DNA of 64,000 bases from Allodiplogaster sudhausi. Its lineage: Eukaryota; Nematoda; Chromadorea; Rhabditida; Diplogasteridae. A program made the position numbers and the translations under genes. The stretch lies in the NCBI GenBank assembly GCA_945643635.1, contig CALZFC010000025.1, positions 1-64,000 on the forward strand, read 5' to 3'. This document shows, piece after piece, positions 25,108-35,500 of this stretch. Every line of letters starts with the position of its first letter. Within the stretch, counting starts at the first letter, position 1. Under the pieces are notes generated by a model. It searched no databases, was not told the DNA's origin, and saw only the letters and a program-made list of their open reading frames with translations.

Positions 25108-28100
25108 AGTATCCCGGAATATTCCGGGAGCTTCCTATAGTTCCCCGGATGCTTCCGGGAGTAACTCAGAGTACCCGGAATTCTTCCGGGAGCTATTCAG
25201 AGTACCCCGAATTCTTCCGGGAGCTATTAGGAGTATCCGGATCATTCCGGGAGCGTCTTATAGTTCCCCTGATGCTTCCGGGAGTAACACAGAGTATCCC
25301 GGAATATTCCGGGAGCTTCCTATAGTTCCCCGGATGCTTCCGGGAGTAACTCAGAGTATCCCGGAGTATTCCGGGAGCTATTCGGAGTACCCCGAATTCT
25401 TCCGGGAGCTATTAGAAGTATCCGGATCATTCCGGGAGCGTCTTATAGTTCCCCTGATGCTTCCGGGAGTAACCCAGAGTATCCCGGAATATTCCGGGAG
25501 CTTCCTATAGTTCCCCGGATGCTTCCGGGAGTAACTCAGAGTATCCCGGAGTATTCCGGGAGCTATTCGGAGTACCCCGAATTCTTCCGGGAGCTATTAG
25601 AAGTATCCGGATCATTCCGGGAGCGTCTTATAGTTCCCCTGATGCTTCCGGGAGTAACCCAGAGTATCCCGGAATATTCCGGGAGCTTCCTATAGTTCCC
25701 CGGATGCTTCCGGGAGTAACTCAGAGTATCCCGGAGTATTCCGGGAGCTATTCGGAGTACCCCGAATTCTTCCGGGAGCTATTAGAAGTATCCGGATCAT
25801 TCCGGGAGCGTCTTATAGTTCCCCTGATGCTTCCGGGAGTAACCCAGAGTATCCCGGAATATTCCGGGAGCTTCCTATAGTTCCCCGGATGCTTCCGGGA
25901 GTAACTCAGAGTATCCCGAATTCTTCCGGGAGCTATTCAGAGTACCCCGAATTCTTCCGGGAGCTATTAGAGTATCCGGATCATTCCGGGAGCGTCTTAT
26001 AGTTCCCCTGATGCTTCCGGGAGTAGCACTGAGTATCCCGGAATATTCCGGGAGCTTCCTATAGTTCCCCGGATGCTTCCGGGAGTAACTCAGAGTATCC
26101 CGGAGTATTCCGGGAGCTATTCGGAGTACCCCGAATTCTTCCGGGAGCTATTAGAAGTATCCGGATCATTCCGGGAGCGTCTTATAGTTCCCCTGATGCT
26201 TCCGGGAGTAACCCAGAGTATCCCGGAATATTCCGGGAGCTTCCTATAGTTCCCCGGATGCTTCCGGGAGTAACTCAGAGTATCCCGGAGTATTCCGGGA
26301 GCTATTCGGAGTACCCCGAATTCTTCCGGGAGCTATTAGAAGTATCCGGATCATTCCGGGAGCGTCTTATAGTTCCCCTGATGCTTCCGGGAGTAACCCA
26401 GAGTATCCCGGAATATTCCGGGAGCTTCCTATAGTTCCCCGGATGCTTCCGGGAGTAACTCAGAGTATCCCGGAGTATTCCGGGAGCTATTCGGAGTACC
26501 CCGAATTCTTCCGGGAGCTATTAGAAGTATCCGGATCATTCCGGGAGCGTCTTATAGTTCCCCTGATGCTTCCGGGAGTAACCCAGAGTATCCCGGAATA
26601 TTCCGGGAGCTTCCTATAGTTCCCCGGATGCTTCCGGGAGTAACTCAGAGTATCCCGAATTCTTCCGGGAGCTATTCAGAGTACCCCGAATTCTTCCGGG
26701 AGCTATTAGAGTATCCGGATCATTCCGGGAGCGTCTTATAGTTCCCCTGATGCTTCCGGGAGTAACACAGAGTATCCCGGAATATTCCGGGAGCTTCCTA
26801 TAGTTCCCCGGATGCTTCCGGGAGTAACTCAGAGTATCCCGGAGTATTCCGGGAGCTATTCGGAGTACCCCGAATTCTTCCGGGAGCTATTAGAAGTATC
26901 CGGATCATTCCGGGAGCGTCTTATAGTTCCCCTGATGCTTCCGGGAGTAACCCAGAGTATCCCGGAATATTCCGGGAGCTTCCTATAGTTCCCCGGATGC
27001 TTCCGGGAGTAACTCAGAGTATCCCGGAGTATTCCGGGAGCTATTCGGAGTACCCCGAATTCTTCCGGGAGCTATTAGAAGTATCCGGATCATTCCGGGA
27101 GCGTCTTATAGTTCCCCTGATGCTTCCGGGAGTAACCCAGAGTATCCCGGAATATTCCGGGAGCTTCCTATAGTTCCCCGGATGCTTCCGGGAGTAACTC
27201 AGAGTATCCCGGAGTATTCCGGGAGCTATTCGGAGTACCCCGAATTCTTCCGGGAGCTATTAGAAGTATCCGGATCATTCCGGGAGCGTCTTATAGTTCC
27301 CCTGATGCTTCCGGGAGTAACCCAGAGTATCCCGGAATATTCCGGGAGCTTCCTATAGTTCCCCGGATGCTTCCGGGAGTAACTCAGAGTATCCCGAATT
27401 CTTCCGGGAGCTATTCAGAGTACCCCGAATTCTTCCGGGAGCTATTAGGAGTATCCGGATCATTCCGGGAGCGTCTTATAGTTCCCCTGATGCTTCCGGG
27501 AGTAGCACTGAGTATCCCGGAATATTCCGGGAGCTTCCTATAGTTCCCCGGATGCTTCCGGGAGTAACTCAGAGTATCCCGGAGTATTCCGGGAGCTATT
27601 CGGAGTACCCCGAATTCTTCCGGGAGCTATTAGAAGTATCCGGATCATTCCGGGAGCGTCTTATAGTTCCCCTGATGCTTCCGGGAGTAACCCAGAGTAT
27701 CCCGGAATATTCCGGGAGCTTCCTATAGTTCCCCGGATGCTTCCGGGAGTAACTCAGAGTATCCCGGAGTATTCCGGGAGCTATTCGGAGTACCCCGAAT
27801 TCTTCCGGGAGCTATTAGAAGTATCCGGATCATTCCGGGAGCGTCTTATAGTTCCCCTGATGCTTCCGGGAGTAACCCAGAGTATCCCGGAATATTCCGG
27901 GAGCTTCCTATAGTTCCCCGGATGCTTCCGGGAGTAACTCAGAGTATCCCGGAGTATTCCGGGAGCTATTCGGAGTACCCCGAATTCTTCCGGGAGCTAT
28001 TAGAAGTATCCGGATCATTCCGGGAGCGTCTTATAGTTCCCCTGATGCTTCCGGGAGTAACCCAGAGTATCCCGGAATATTCCGGGAGCTTCCTATAGTT

Positions 28101-30098
28101 CCCCGGATGCTTCCGGGAGTAACTCAGAGTATCCCGGAGTATTCCGGGAGCTATTCGGAGTACCCCGAATTCTTCCGGGAGCTATTAGAAGTATCCGGAT
28201 CATTCCGGGAGCGTCTTATAGTTCCCCTGATGCTTCCGGGAGTAACCCAGAGTATCCCGGAATATTCCGGGAGCTTCCTATAGTTCCCCGGATGCTTCCG
28301 GGAGTAACTCAGAGTATCCCGAATTCTTCCGGGAGCTATTCGGAGTACCCCGAATTCTTCCGGGAGCTATTAGAAGTATCCGGATCATTCCGGGAGCGTC
28401 TTATAGTTCCCCTGATGCTTCCGGGAGTAACACAGAGTATCCCGGAATATTCCGGGAGCTTCCTATAGTTCCCCGGATGCTTCCGGGAGTAACTCAGAGT
28501 ATCCCGGAGTATTCCGGGAGCTATTCGGAGTACCCCGAATTCTTCCGGGAGCTATTAGAAGTATCCGGATCATTCCGGGAGCGTCTTATAGTTCCCCTGA
28601 TGCTTCCGGGAGTAACCCAGAGTATCCCGGAATATTCCGGGAGCTTCCTATAGTTCCCCGGATGCTTCCGGGAGTAACTCAGAGTATCCCGGAGTATTCC
28701 GGGAGCTATTCGGAGTACCCCGAATTCTTCCGGGAGCTATTAGAAGTATCCGGATCATTCCGGGAGCGTCTTATAGTTCCCCTGATGCTTCCGGGAGTAA
28801 CCCAGAGTATCCCGGAATATTCCGGGAGCTTCCTATAGTTCCCCGGATGCTTCCGGGAGTAACTCAGAGTATCCCGGAGTATTCCGGGAGCTATTCGGAG
28901 TACCCCGAATTCTTCCGGGAGCTATTAGAAGTATCCGGATCATTCCGGGAGCGTCTTATAGTTCCCCTGATGCTTCCGGGAGTAACCCAGAGTATCCCGG
29001 AATATTCCGGGAGCTTCCTATAGTTCCCCGGATGCTTCCGGGAGTAACTCAGAGTATCCCGAATTCTTCCGGGAGCTATTCGGAGTACCCCGAATTCTTC
29101 CGGGAGCTATTAGAGTATCCGGATCATTCCGGGAGCGTCTTATAGTTCCCCTGATGCTTCCGGGAGTAACACTGAGTATCCCGGAATATTCCGGGAGCTT
29201 CCTATAGTTCCCCGGATGCTTCCGGGAGTAACTCAGAGTATCCCGAATTCTTCCGGGAGCTATTCGGAGTACCCCGAATTCTTCCGGGAGCTATTAGAAG
29301 TATCCGGATCATTCCGGGAGCGTCTTATAGTTCCCCTGATGCTTCCGGGAGTAACCCAGAGTATCCCGGAATATTCCGGGAGCTTCCTATAGTTCCCCGG
29401 ATGCTTCCGGGAGTAACTCAGAGTATCCCGGAGTATTCCGGGAGCTATTCGGAGTACCCCGAATTCTTCCGGGAGCTATTAGAAGTATCCGGATCATTCC
29501 GGGAGCGTCTTATAGTTCCCCTGATGCTTCCGGGAGTAACCAGAGTATCCCGGAATATTCCGGGAGCTTCCTATAGTTCCCCGGATGCTTCCGGGAGTAA
29601 CTCAGAGTATCCCGGAGTATTCCGGGAGCTATTCGGAGTACCCCGAATTCTTCCGGGAGCTATTAGAAGTATCCGGATCATTCCGGGAGCGTCTTATAGT
29701 TCCCCTGATGCTTCCGGGAGTAACCCAGAGTATCCCGGAATATTCCGGGAGCTTCCTATAGTCCCCCGGATGCTTCCGGGAGTAACTCAGAGTATCCCGG
29801 AGTATTCCGGGAGCTATTCGGAGTACCCCGAATTCTTCCGGGAGCTATTAGAAGTATCCGGATCATTCCGGGAGCGTCTTATAGTTCCCCTGATGCTTCC
29901 GGGAGTAACCCAGAGTATCCCGGAATATTCCGGGAGCTTCCTATAGTTCCCCGGATGCTTCCGGGAGTAACTCAGAGTATCCCGGAGTATTCCGGGAGCT
30001 ATTCGGAGTACCCCGAATTCTTCCGGGAGCTATTAGAAGTATCCGGATCATTCCGGGAGCGTCTTATAGTTCCCCTGATGCTTCCGGGAGTAACCCAG

Positions 30099-30129
30099 AG
30101 TATCCCGGAATATTCCGGGAGCTTCCTAT
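30099..30129. repeat. Monomer A (31 bp)
   Basis: Starts agtatcccgg and ends gcttcctat. It contains the 18-bp perfect palindrome at monomer positions 5-22, the SspI site AATATT at 11-16, and GGGAGCTTCC at 19-28. It is the only monomer of the six with a perfect dyad. Confidence 0.95.
30103..30120. other. 18-bp perfect palindrome, once per unit
   Basis: tcccggaatattccggga reads the same on both strands. It can be written TCC-cg-GAA-ta-TTC-cg-GGA, that is, 5-bp-spaced alternating blocks in which the two central ones match the nGAAnnTTCn heat-shock-element dimer and the two outer ones miss by one base each. Present in intact A monomers across the window. A binding role is inference only. Confidence 0.6.
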
Positions 30130-30160
30130 AGTTCCCCGGATGCTTCCGGGAGTAACTCAG
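30130..30160. repeat. Monomer B (31 bp)
   Basis: Starts agttccccgg and ends gtaactcag. It shares the atgcttccgggagtaac core with F, so B and F look like sister monomers. The most informative single-base variant in the array, agtcccccgg, lies at its fourth base. Confidence 0.95.
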
Positions 30161-30191
30161 AGTATCCCGGAGTATTCCGGGAGCTATTCGG
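30161..30191. repeat. Monomer C (31 bp)
   Basis: Positions 1-10 (agtatcccgg) and 11-20 (agtattccgg) are near-identical decamers, the clearest trace of a 10-bp ancestral period. It ends gctattcgg. In many units it is replaced by a C/D hybrid reading cccgaattc. Confidence 0.95.
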
Positions 30192-30222
30192 AGTACCCCG
30201 AATTCTTCCGGGAGCTATTAGA
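30192..30222. repeat. Monomer D (31 bp)
   Basis: Starts agtaccccga and ends gctattaga. It contains an EcoRI site (GAATTC) at 30,200-30,205. It is the monomer that is duplicated in seven-monomer units. Confidence 0.95.
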
Positions 30223-30252
30223 AGTATCCGGATCATTCCGGGAGCGTCTTAT
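30223..30252. repeat. Monomer E (30 bp)
   Basis: The only 30-bp monomer. It starts agtatccgga and ends gcgtcttat, and contains TCCGGA. The variant tccgaatc (G to A) is first seen at about 49,605 and recurs only to the right of there. Confidence 0.95.
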
Positions 30253-30283
30253 AGTTCCCCTGATGCTTCCGGGAGTAACCCAG
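30253..30283. repeat. Monomer F (31 bp)
   Basis: Starts agttcccctg and ends gtaacccag. It is a close relative of B. Its tail is the most variable site of the unit: aacccag, aacacag, aacactg, gcactg, accactg and aaccag forms all occur. Confidence 0.95.
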
Positions 30284-32566
30284 AGTATCCCGGAATATTC
30301 CGGGAGCTTCCTATAGTTCCCCGGATGCTTCCGGGAGTAACTCAGAGTATCCCGGAGTATTCCGGGAGCTATTCGGAGTACCCCGAATTCTTCCGGGAGC
30401 TATTAGAAGTATCCGGATCATTCCGGGAGCGTCTTATAGTTCCCCTGATGCTTCCGGGAGTAACCCAGAGTATCCCGGAATATTCCGGGAGCTTCCTATA
30501 GTTCCCCGGATGCTTCCGGGAGTAACTCAGAGTATCCCGGAGTATTCCGGGAGCTATTCGGAGTACCCCGAATTCTTCCGGGAGCTATTAGAAGTATCCG
30601 GATCATTCCGGGAGCGTCTTATAGTTCCCCTGATGCTTCCGGGAGTAACCCAGAGTATCCCGGAATATTCCGGGAGCTTCCTATAGTTCCCCGGATGCTT
30701 CCGGGAGTAACTCAGAGTATCCCGAATTATTCCGGGAGCTATTCGGAGTACCCCGAATTCTTCCGGGAGCTATTAGAAGTATCCGGATCATTCCGGGAGC
30801 GTCTTATAGTTCCCCTGATGCTTCCGGGAGTAACCACTGAGTATCCCGGAATATTCCGGGAGCTTCCTATAGTTCCCCGGATGCTTCCGGGAGTAACTCA
30901 GAGTATCCCGAATTCTTCCGGGAGCTATTCGGAGTACCCCGAATTCTTCCGGGAGCTATTAGAAGTATCCGGATCATTCCGGGAGCGTCTTATAGTTCCC
31001 CTGATGCTTCCGGGAGTAACCCAGAGTATCCCGGAATATTCCGGGAGCTTCCTATAGTTCCCCGGATGCTTCCGGGAGTAACTCAGAGTATCCCGGAGTA
31101 TTCCGGGAGCTATTCGGAGTACCCCGAATTCTTCCGGGAGCTATTAGAAGTATCCGGATCATTCCGGGAGCGTCTTATAGTTCCCCTGATGCTTCCGGGA
31201 GTAACCCAGAGTATCCCGGAATATTCCGGGAGCTTCCTATAGTTCCCCGGATGCTTCCGGGAGTAACTCAGAGTATCCCGGAGTATTCCGGGAGCTATTC
31301 GGAGTACCCCGAATTCTTCCGGGAGCTATTAGAAGTATCCGGATCATTCCGGGAGCGTCTTATAGTTCCCCTGATGCTTCCGGGAGTAACCCAGAGTATC
31401 CCGGAATATTCCGGGAGCTTCCTATAGTCCCCCGGATGCTTCCGGGAGTAACTCAGAGTATCCCGGAGTATTCCGGGAGCTATTCGGAGTACCCCGAATT
31501 CTTCCGGGAGCTATTAGAAGTATCCGGATCATTCCGGGAGCGTCTTATAGTTCCCCTGATGCTTCCGGGAGTAACCCAGAGTATCCCGGAATATTCCGGG
31601 AGCTTCCTATAGTCCCCCGGATGCTTCCGGGAGTAACTCAGAGTATCCCGGAGTATTCCGGGAGCTATTCGGAGTACCCCGAATTCTTCCGGGAGCTATT
31701 AGAAGTATCCGGATCATTCCGGGAGCGTCTTATAGTTCCCCTGATGCTTCCGGGAGTAACCCAGAGTATCCCGGAATATTCCGGGAGCTTCCTATAGTTC
31801 CCCGGATGCTTCCGGGAGTAACTCAGAGTATCCCGGAGTATTCCGGGAGCTATTCGGAGTACCCCGAATTCTTCCGGGAGCTATTAGAAGTATCCGGATC
31901 ATTCCGGGAGCGTCTTATAGTTCCCCTGATGCTTCCGGGAGTAGCACTGAGTATCCCGGAATATTCCGGGAGCTTCCTATAGTTCCCCGGATGCTTCCGG
32001 GAGTAACTCAGAGTATCCCGGAGTATTCCGGGAGCTATTCGGAGTACCCCGAATTCTTCCGGGAGCTATTAGAAGTATCCGGATCATTCCGGGAGCGTCT
32101 TATAGTTCCCCTGATGCTTCCGGGAGTAACCCAGAGTATCCCGGAATATTCCGGGAGCTTCCTATAGTTCCCCGGATGCTTCCGGGAGTAACTCAGAGTA
32201 TCCCGGAGTATTCCGGGAGCTATTCGGAGTACCCCGAATTCTTCCGGGAGCTATTAGAAGTATCCGGATCATTCCGGGAGCGTCTTATAGTTCCCCTGAT
32301 GCTTCCGGGAGTAACCCAGAGTATCCCGGAATATTCCGGGAGCTTCCTATAGTTCCCCGGATGCTTCCGGGAGTAACTCAGAGTATCCCGGAGTATTCCG
32401 GGAGCTATTCGGAGTACCCCGAATTCTTCCGGGAGCTATTAGAAGTATCCGGATCATTCCGGGAGCGTCTTATAGTTCCCCTGATGCTTCCGGGAGTAAC
32501 CCAGAGTATCCCGGAATATTCCGGGAGCTTCCTATAGTTCCCCGGATGCTTCCGGGAGTAACTCAG

Positions 32567-35500
32567 AGTATCCCGAATTCTTCCGGGAGCTATTCGGAGT
32601 ACCCCGAATTCTTCCGGGAGCTATTAGAAGTATCCGGATCATTCCGGGAGCGTCTTATAGTTCCCCTGATGCTTCCGGGAGTAACACTGAGTATCCCGGA
32701 ATATTCCGGGAGCTTCCTATAGTTCCCCGGATGCTTCCGGGAGTAACTCAGAGTATCCCGGAGTATTCCGGGAGCTATTCGGAGTACCCCGAATTCTTCC
32801 GGGAGCTATTAGAAGTATCCGGATCATTCCGGGAGCGTCTTATAGTTCCCCTGATGCTTCCGGGAGTAACCCAGAGTATCCCGGAATATTCCGGGAGCTT
32901 CCTATAGTTCCCCGGATGCTTCCGGGAGTAACTCAGAGTATCCCGGAGTATTCCGGGAGCTATTCGGAGTACCCCGAATTCTTCCGGGAGCTATTAGAAG
33001 TATCCGGATCATTCCGGGAGCGTCTTATAGTTCCCCTGATGCTTCCGGGAGTAACCCAGAGTATCCCGGAATATTCCGGGAGCTTCCTATAGTTCCCCGG
33101 ATGCTTCCGGGAGTAACTCAGAGTATCCCGGAGTATTCCGGGAGCTATTCGGAGTACCCCGAATTCTTCCGGGAGCTATTAGAAGTATCCGGATCATTCC
33201 GGGAGCGTCTTATAGTTCCCCTGATGCTTCCGGGAGTAACCCAGAGTATCCCGGAATATTCCGGGAGCTTCCTATAGTTCCCCGGATGCTTCCGGGAGTA
33301 ACTCAGAGTATCCCGAATTCTTCCGGGAGCTATTCAGAGTACCCCGAATTCTTCCGGGAGCTATTAGGAGTATCCGGATCATTCCGGGAGCGTCTTATAG
33401 TTCCCCTGATGCTTCCGGGAGTAGCACTGAGTATCCCGGAATATTCCGGGAGCTTCCTATAGTTCCCCGGATGCTTCCGGGAGTAACTCAGAGTATCCCG
33501 GAGTATTCCGGGAGCTATTCGGAGTACCCCGAATTCTTCCGGGAGCTATTAGAAGTATCCGGATCATTCCGGGAGCGTCTTATAGTTCCCCTGATGCTTC
33601 CGGGAGTAACCCAGAGTATCCCGGAATATTCCGGGAGCTTCCTATAGTTCCCCGGATGCTTCCGGGAGTAACTCAGAGTATCCCGGAGTATTCCGGGAGC
33701 TATTCGGAGTACCCCGAATTCTTCCGGGAGCTATTAGAAGTATCCGGATCATTCCGGGAGCGTCTTATAGTTCCCCTGATGCTTCCGGGAGTAACCCAGA
33801 GTATCCCGGAATATTCCGGGAGCTTCCTATAGTTCCCCGGATGCTTCCGGGAGTAACTCAGAGTATCCCGGAGTATTCCGGGAGCTATTCGGAGTACCCC
33901 GAATTCTTCCGGGAGCTATTAGAAGTATCCGGATCATTCCGGGAGCGTCTTATAGTTCCCCTGATGCTTCCGGGAGTAACCCAGAGTATCCCGGAATATT
34001 CCGGGAGCTTCCTATAGTTCCCCGGATGCTTCCGGGAGTAACTCAGAGTATCCCGGAGTATTCCGGGAGCTATTCGGAGTACCCCGAATTCTTCCGGGAG
34101 CTATTAGAAGTATCCGGATCATTCCGGGAGCGTCTTATAGTTCCCCTGATGCTTCCGGGAGTAACCCAGAGTATCCCGGAATATTCCGGGAGCTTCCTAT
34201 AGTTCCCCGGATGCTTCCGGGAGTAACTCAGAGTATCCCGAATTCTTCCGGGAGCTATTCGGAGTACCCCGAATTCTTCCGGGAGCTATTAGAAGTATCC
34301 GGATCATTCCGGGAGCGTCTTATAGTTCCCCTGATGCTTCCGGGAGTAACACAGAGTATCCCGGAATATTCCGGGAGCTTCCTATAGTTCCCCGGATGCT
34401 TCCGGGAGTAACTCAGAGTATCCCGGAGTATTCCGGGAGCTATTCGGAGTACCCCGAATTCTTCCGGGAGCTATTAGAAGTATCCGGATCATTCCGGGAG
34501 CGTCTTATAGTTCCCCTGATGCTTCCGGGAGTAACCCAGAGTATCCCGGAATATTCCGGGAGCTTCCTATAGTTCCCCGGATGCTTCCGGGAGTAACTCA
34601 GAGTATCCCGGAGTATTCCGGGAGCTATTCGGAGTACCCCGAATTCTTCCGGGAGCTATTAGAAGTATCCGGATCATTCCGGGAGCGTCTTATAGTTCCC
34701 CTGATGCTTCCGGGAGTAACCCAGAGTATCCCGGAATATTCCGGGAGCTTCCTATAGTTCCCCGGATGCTTCCGGGAGTAACTCAGAGTATCCCGGAGTA
34801 TTCCGGGAGCTATTCGGAGTACCCCGAATTCTTCCGGGAGCTATTAGAAGTATCCGGATCATTCCGGGAGCGTCTTATAGTTCCCCTGATGCTTCCGGGA
34901 GTAACCCAGAGTATCCCGGAATATTCCGGGAGCTTCCTATAGTTCCCCGGATGCTTCCGGGAGTAACTCAGAGTATCCCGAATTCTTCCGGGAGCTATTC
35001 GGAGTACCCCGAATTCTTCCGGGAGCTATTAGAAGTATCCGGATCATTCCGGGAGCGTCTTATAGTTCCCCTGATGCTTCCGGGAGTAACCCAGAGTATC
35101 CCGGAATATTCCGGGAGCTTCCTATAGTTCCCCGGATGCTTCCGGGAGTAACTCAGAGTATCCCGAGTTCTTCCGGGAGCTATTCGGAGTACCCCGAATT
35201 CTTCCGGGAGCTATTAGAAGTATCCGGATCATTCCGGGAGCGTCTTATAGTTCCCCTGATGCTTCCGGGAGTAACCCAGAGTATCCCGGAATATTCCGGG
35301 AGCTTCCTATAGTCCCCCGGATGCTTCCGGGAGTAACTCAGAGTATCCCGGAGTATTCCGGGAGCTATTCGGAGTACCCCGAATTCTTCCGGGAGCTATT
35401 AGAAGTATCCGGATCATTCCGGGAGCGTCTTATAGTTCCCCTGATGCTTCCGGGAGTAACCCAGAGTATCCCGGAATATTCCGGGAGCTTCCTATAGTCC

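Larger units (their letters stand above)
20001..25200. repeat. Transitional array domain
   Basis: Mostly canonical 185-bp hexamers with occasional damaged or hybrid units: a composite block at 21.0-21.3 kb, an extra B/D-type hybrid monomer near 22,480-22,530, single-base losses near 24,870-24,930, and a two-monomer unit at 25,048-25,107. Single-base losses are far fewer than before 20 kb, so homogeneity rises across this stretch rather than switching at one point. Confidence 0.7.
30099..30283. repeat. Reference 185-bp higher-order unit (A-B-C-D-E-F)
   Basis: A clean copy chosen as the reference: five 31-bp monomers and one 30-bp monomer (E). The next unit begins at 30,284 with the same A monomer. 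185 is not a multiple of 3, so no reading frame can stay open through successive identical units unless all three frames are open; the forward frames contain stops (for example TAG at the A/B junction CTATAG). The length is close to a nucleosome repeat, a common but not diagnostic property of satellite units. Confidence 0.97.
26649..30932. repeat. Hybrid-C marker series, first copy
   Basis: Units with the C/D hybrid start their C at 26,649, 27,388, 28,313, 29,053, 29,237 and 30,902, that is, at intervals of 4, 5, 4, 1 and 9 units. The second is linked to attagg and gtagcactg, the third to F reading aacacag, and the last is preceded by F reading accactg. The same series recurs at 32,567. Confidence 0.75.

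Noticed and set aside
30103..30120. Intrinsic terminator at the palindrome
   Set aside because: The dyad has no loop and no following T run, and it recurs every 185 bp with no gene to terminate.
30123..30140. Promoter-like TATAG at the A/B and E/F junctions
   Set aside because: The CTATAG and TTATAG tracts are part of the monomer, repeat hundreds of times, and have no downstream gene.
30192..30222. CENP-B box
   Set aside because: The required TTCG-N4-A-NN-CGGG pattern is not met on either strand. The closest match, on the reverse strand around CCCGAATTC, keeps only about six of the nine required bases.
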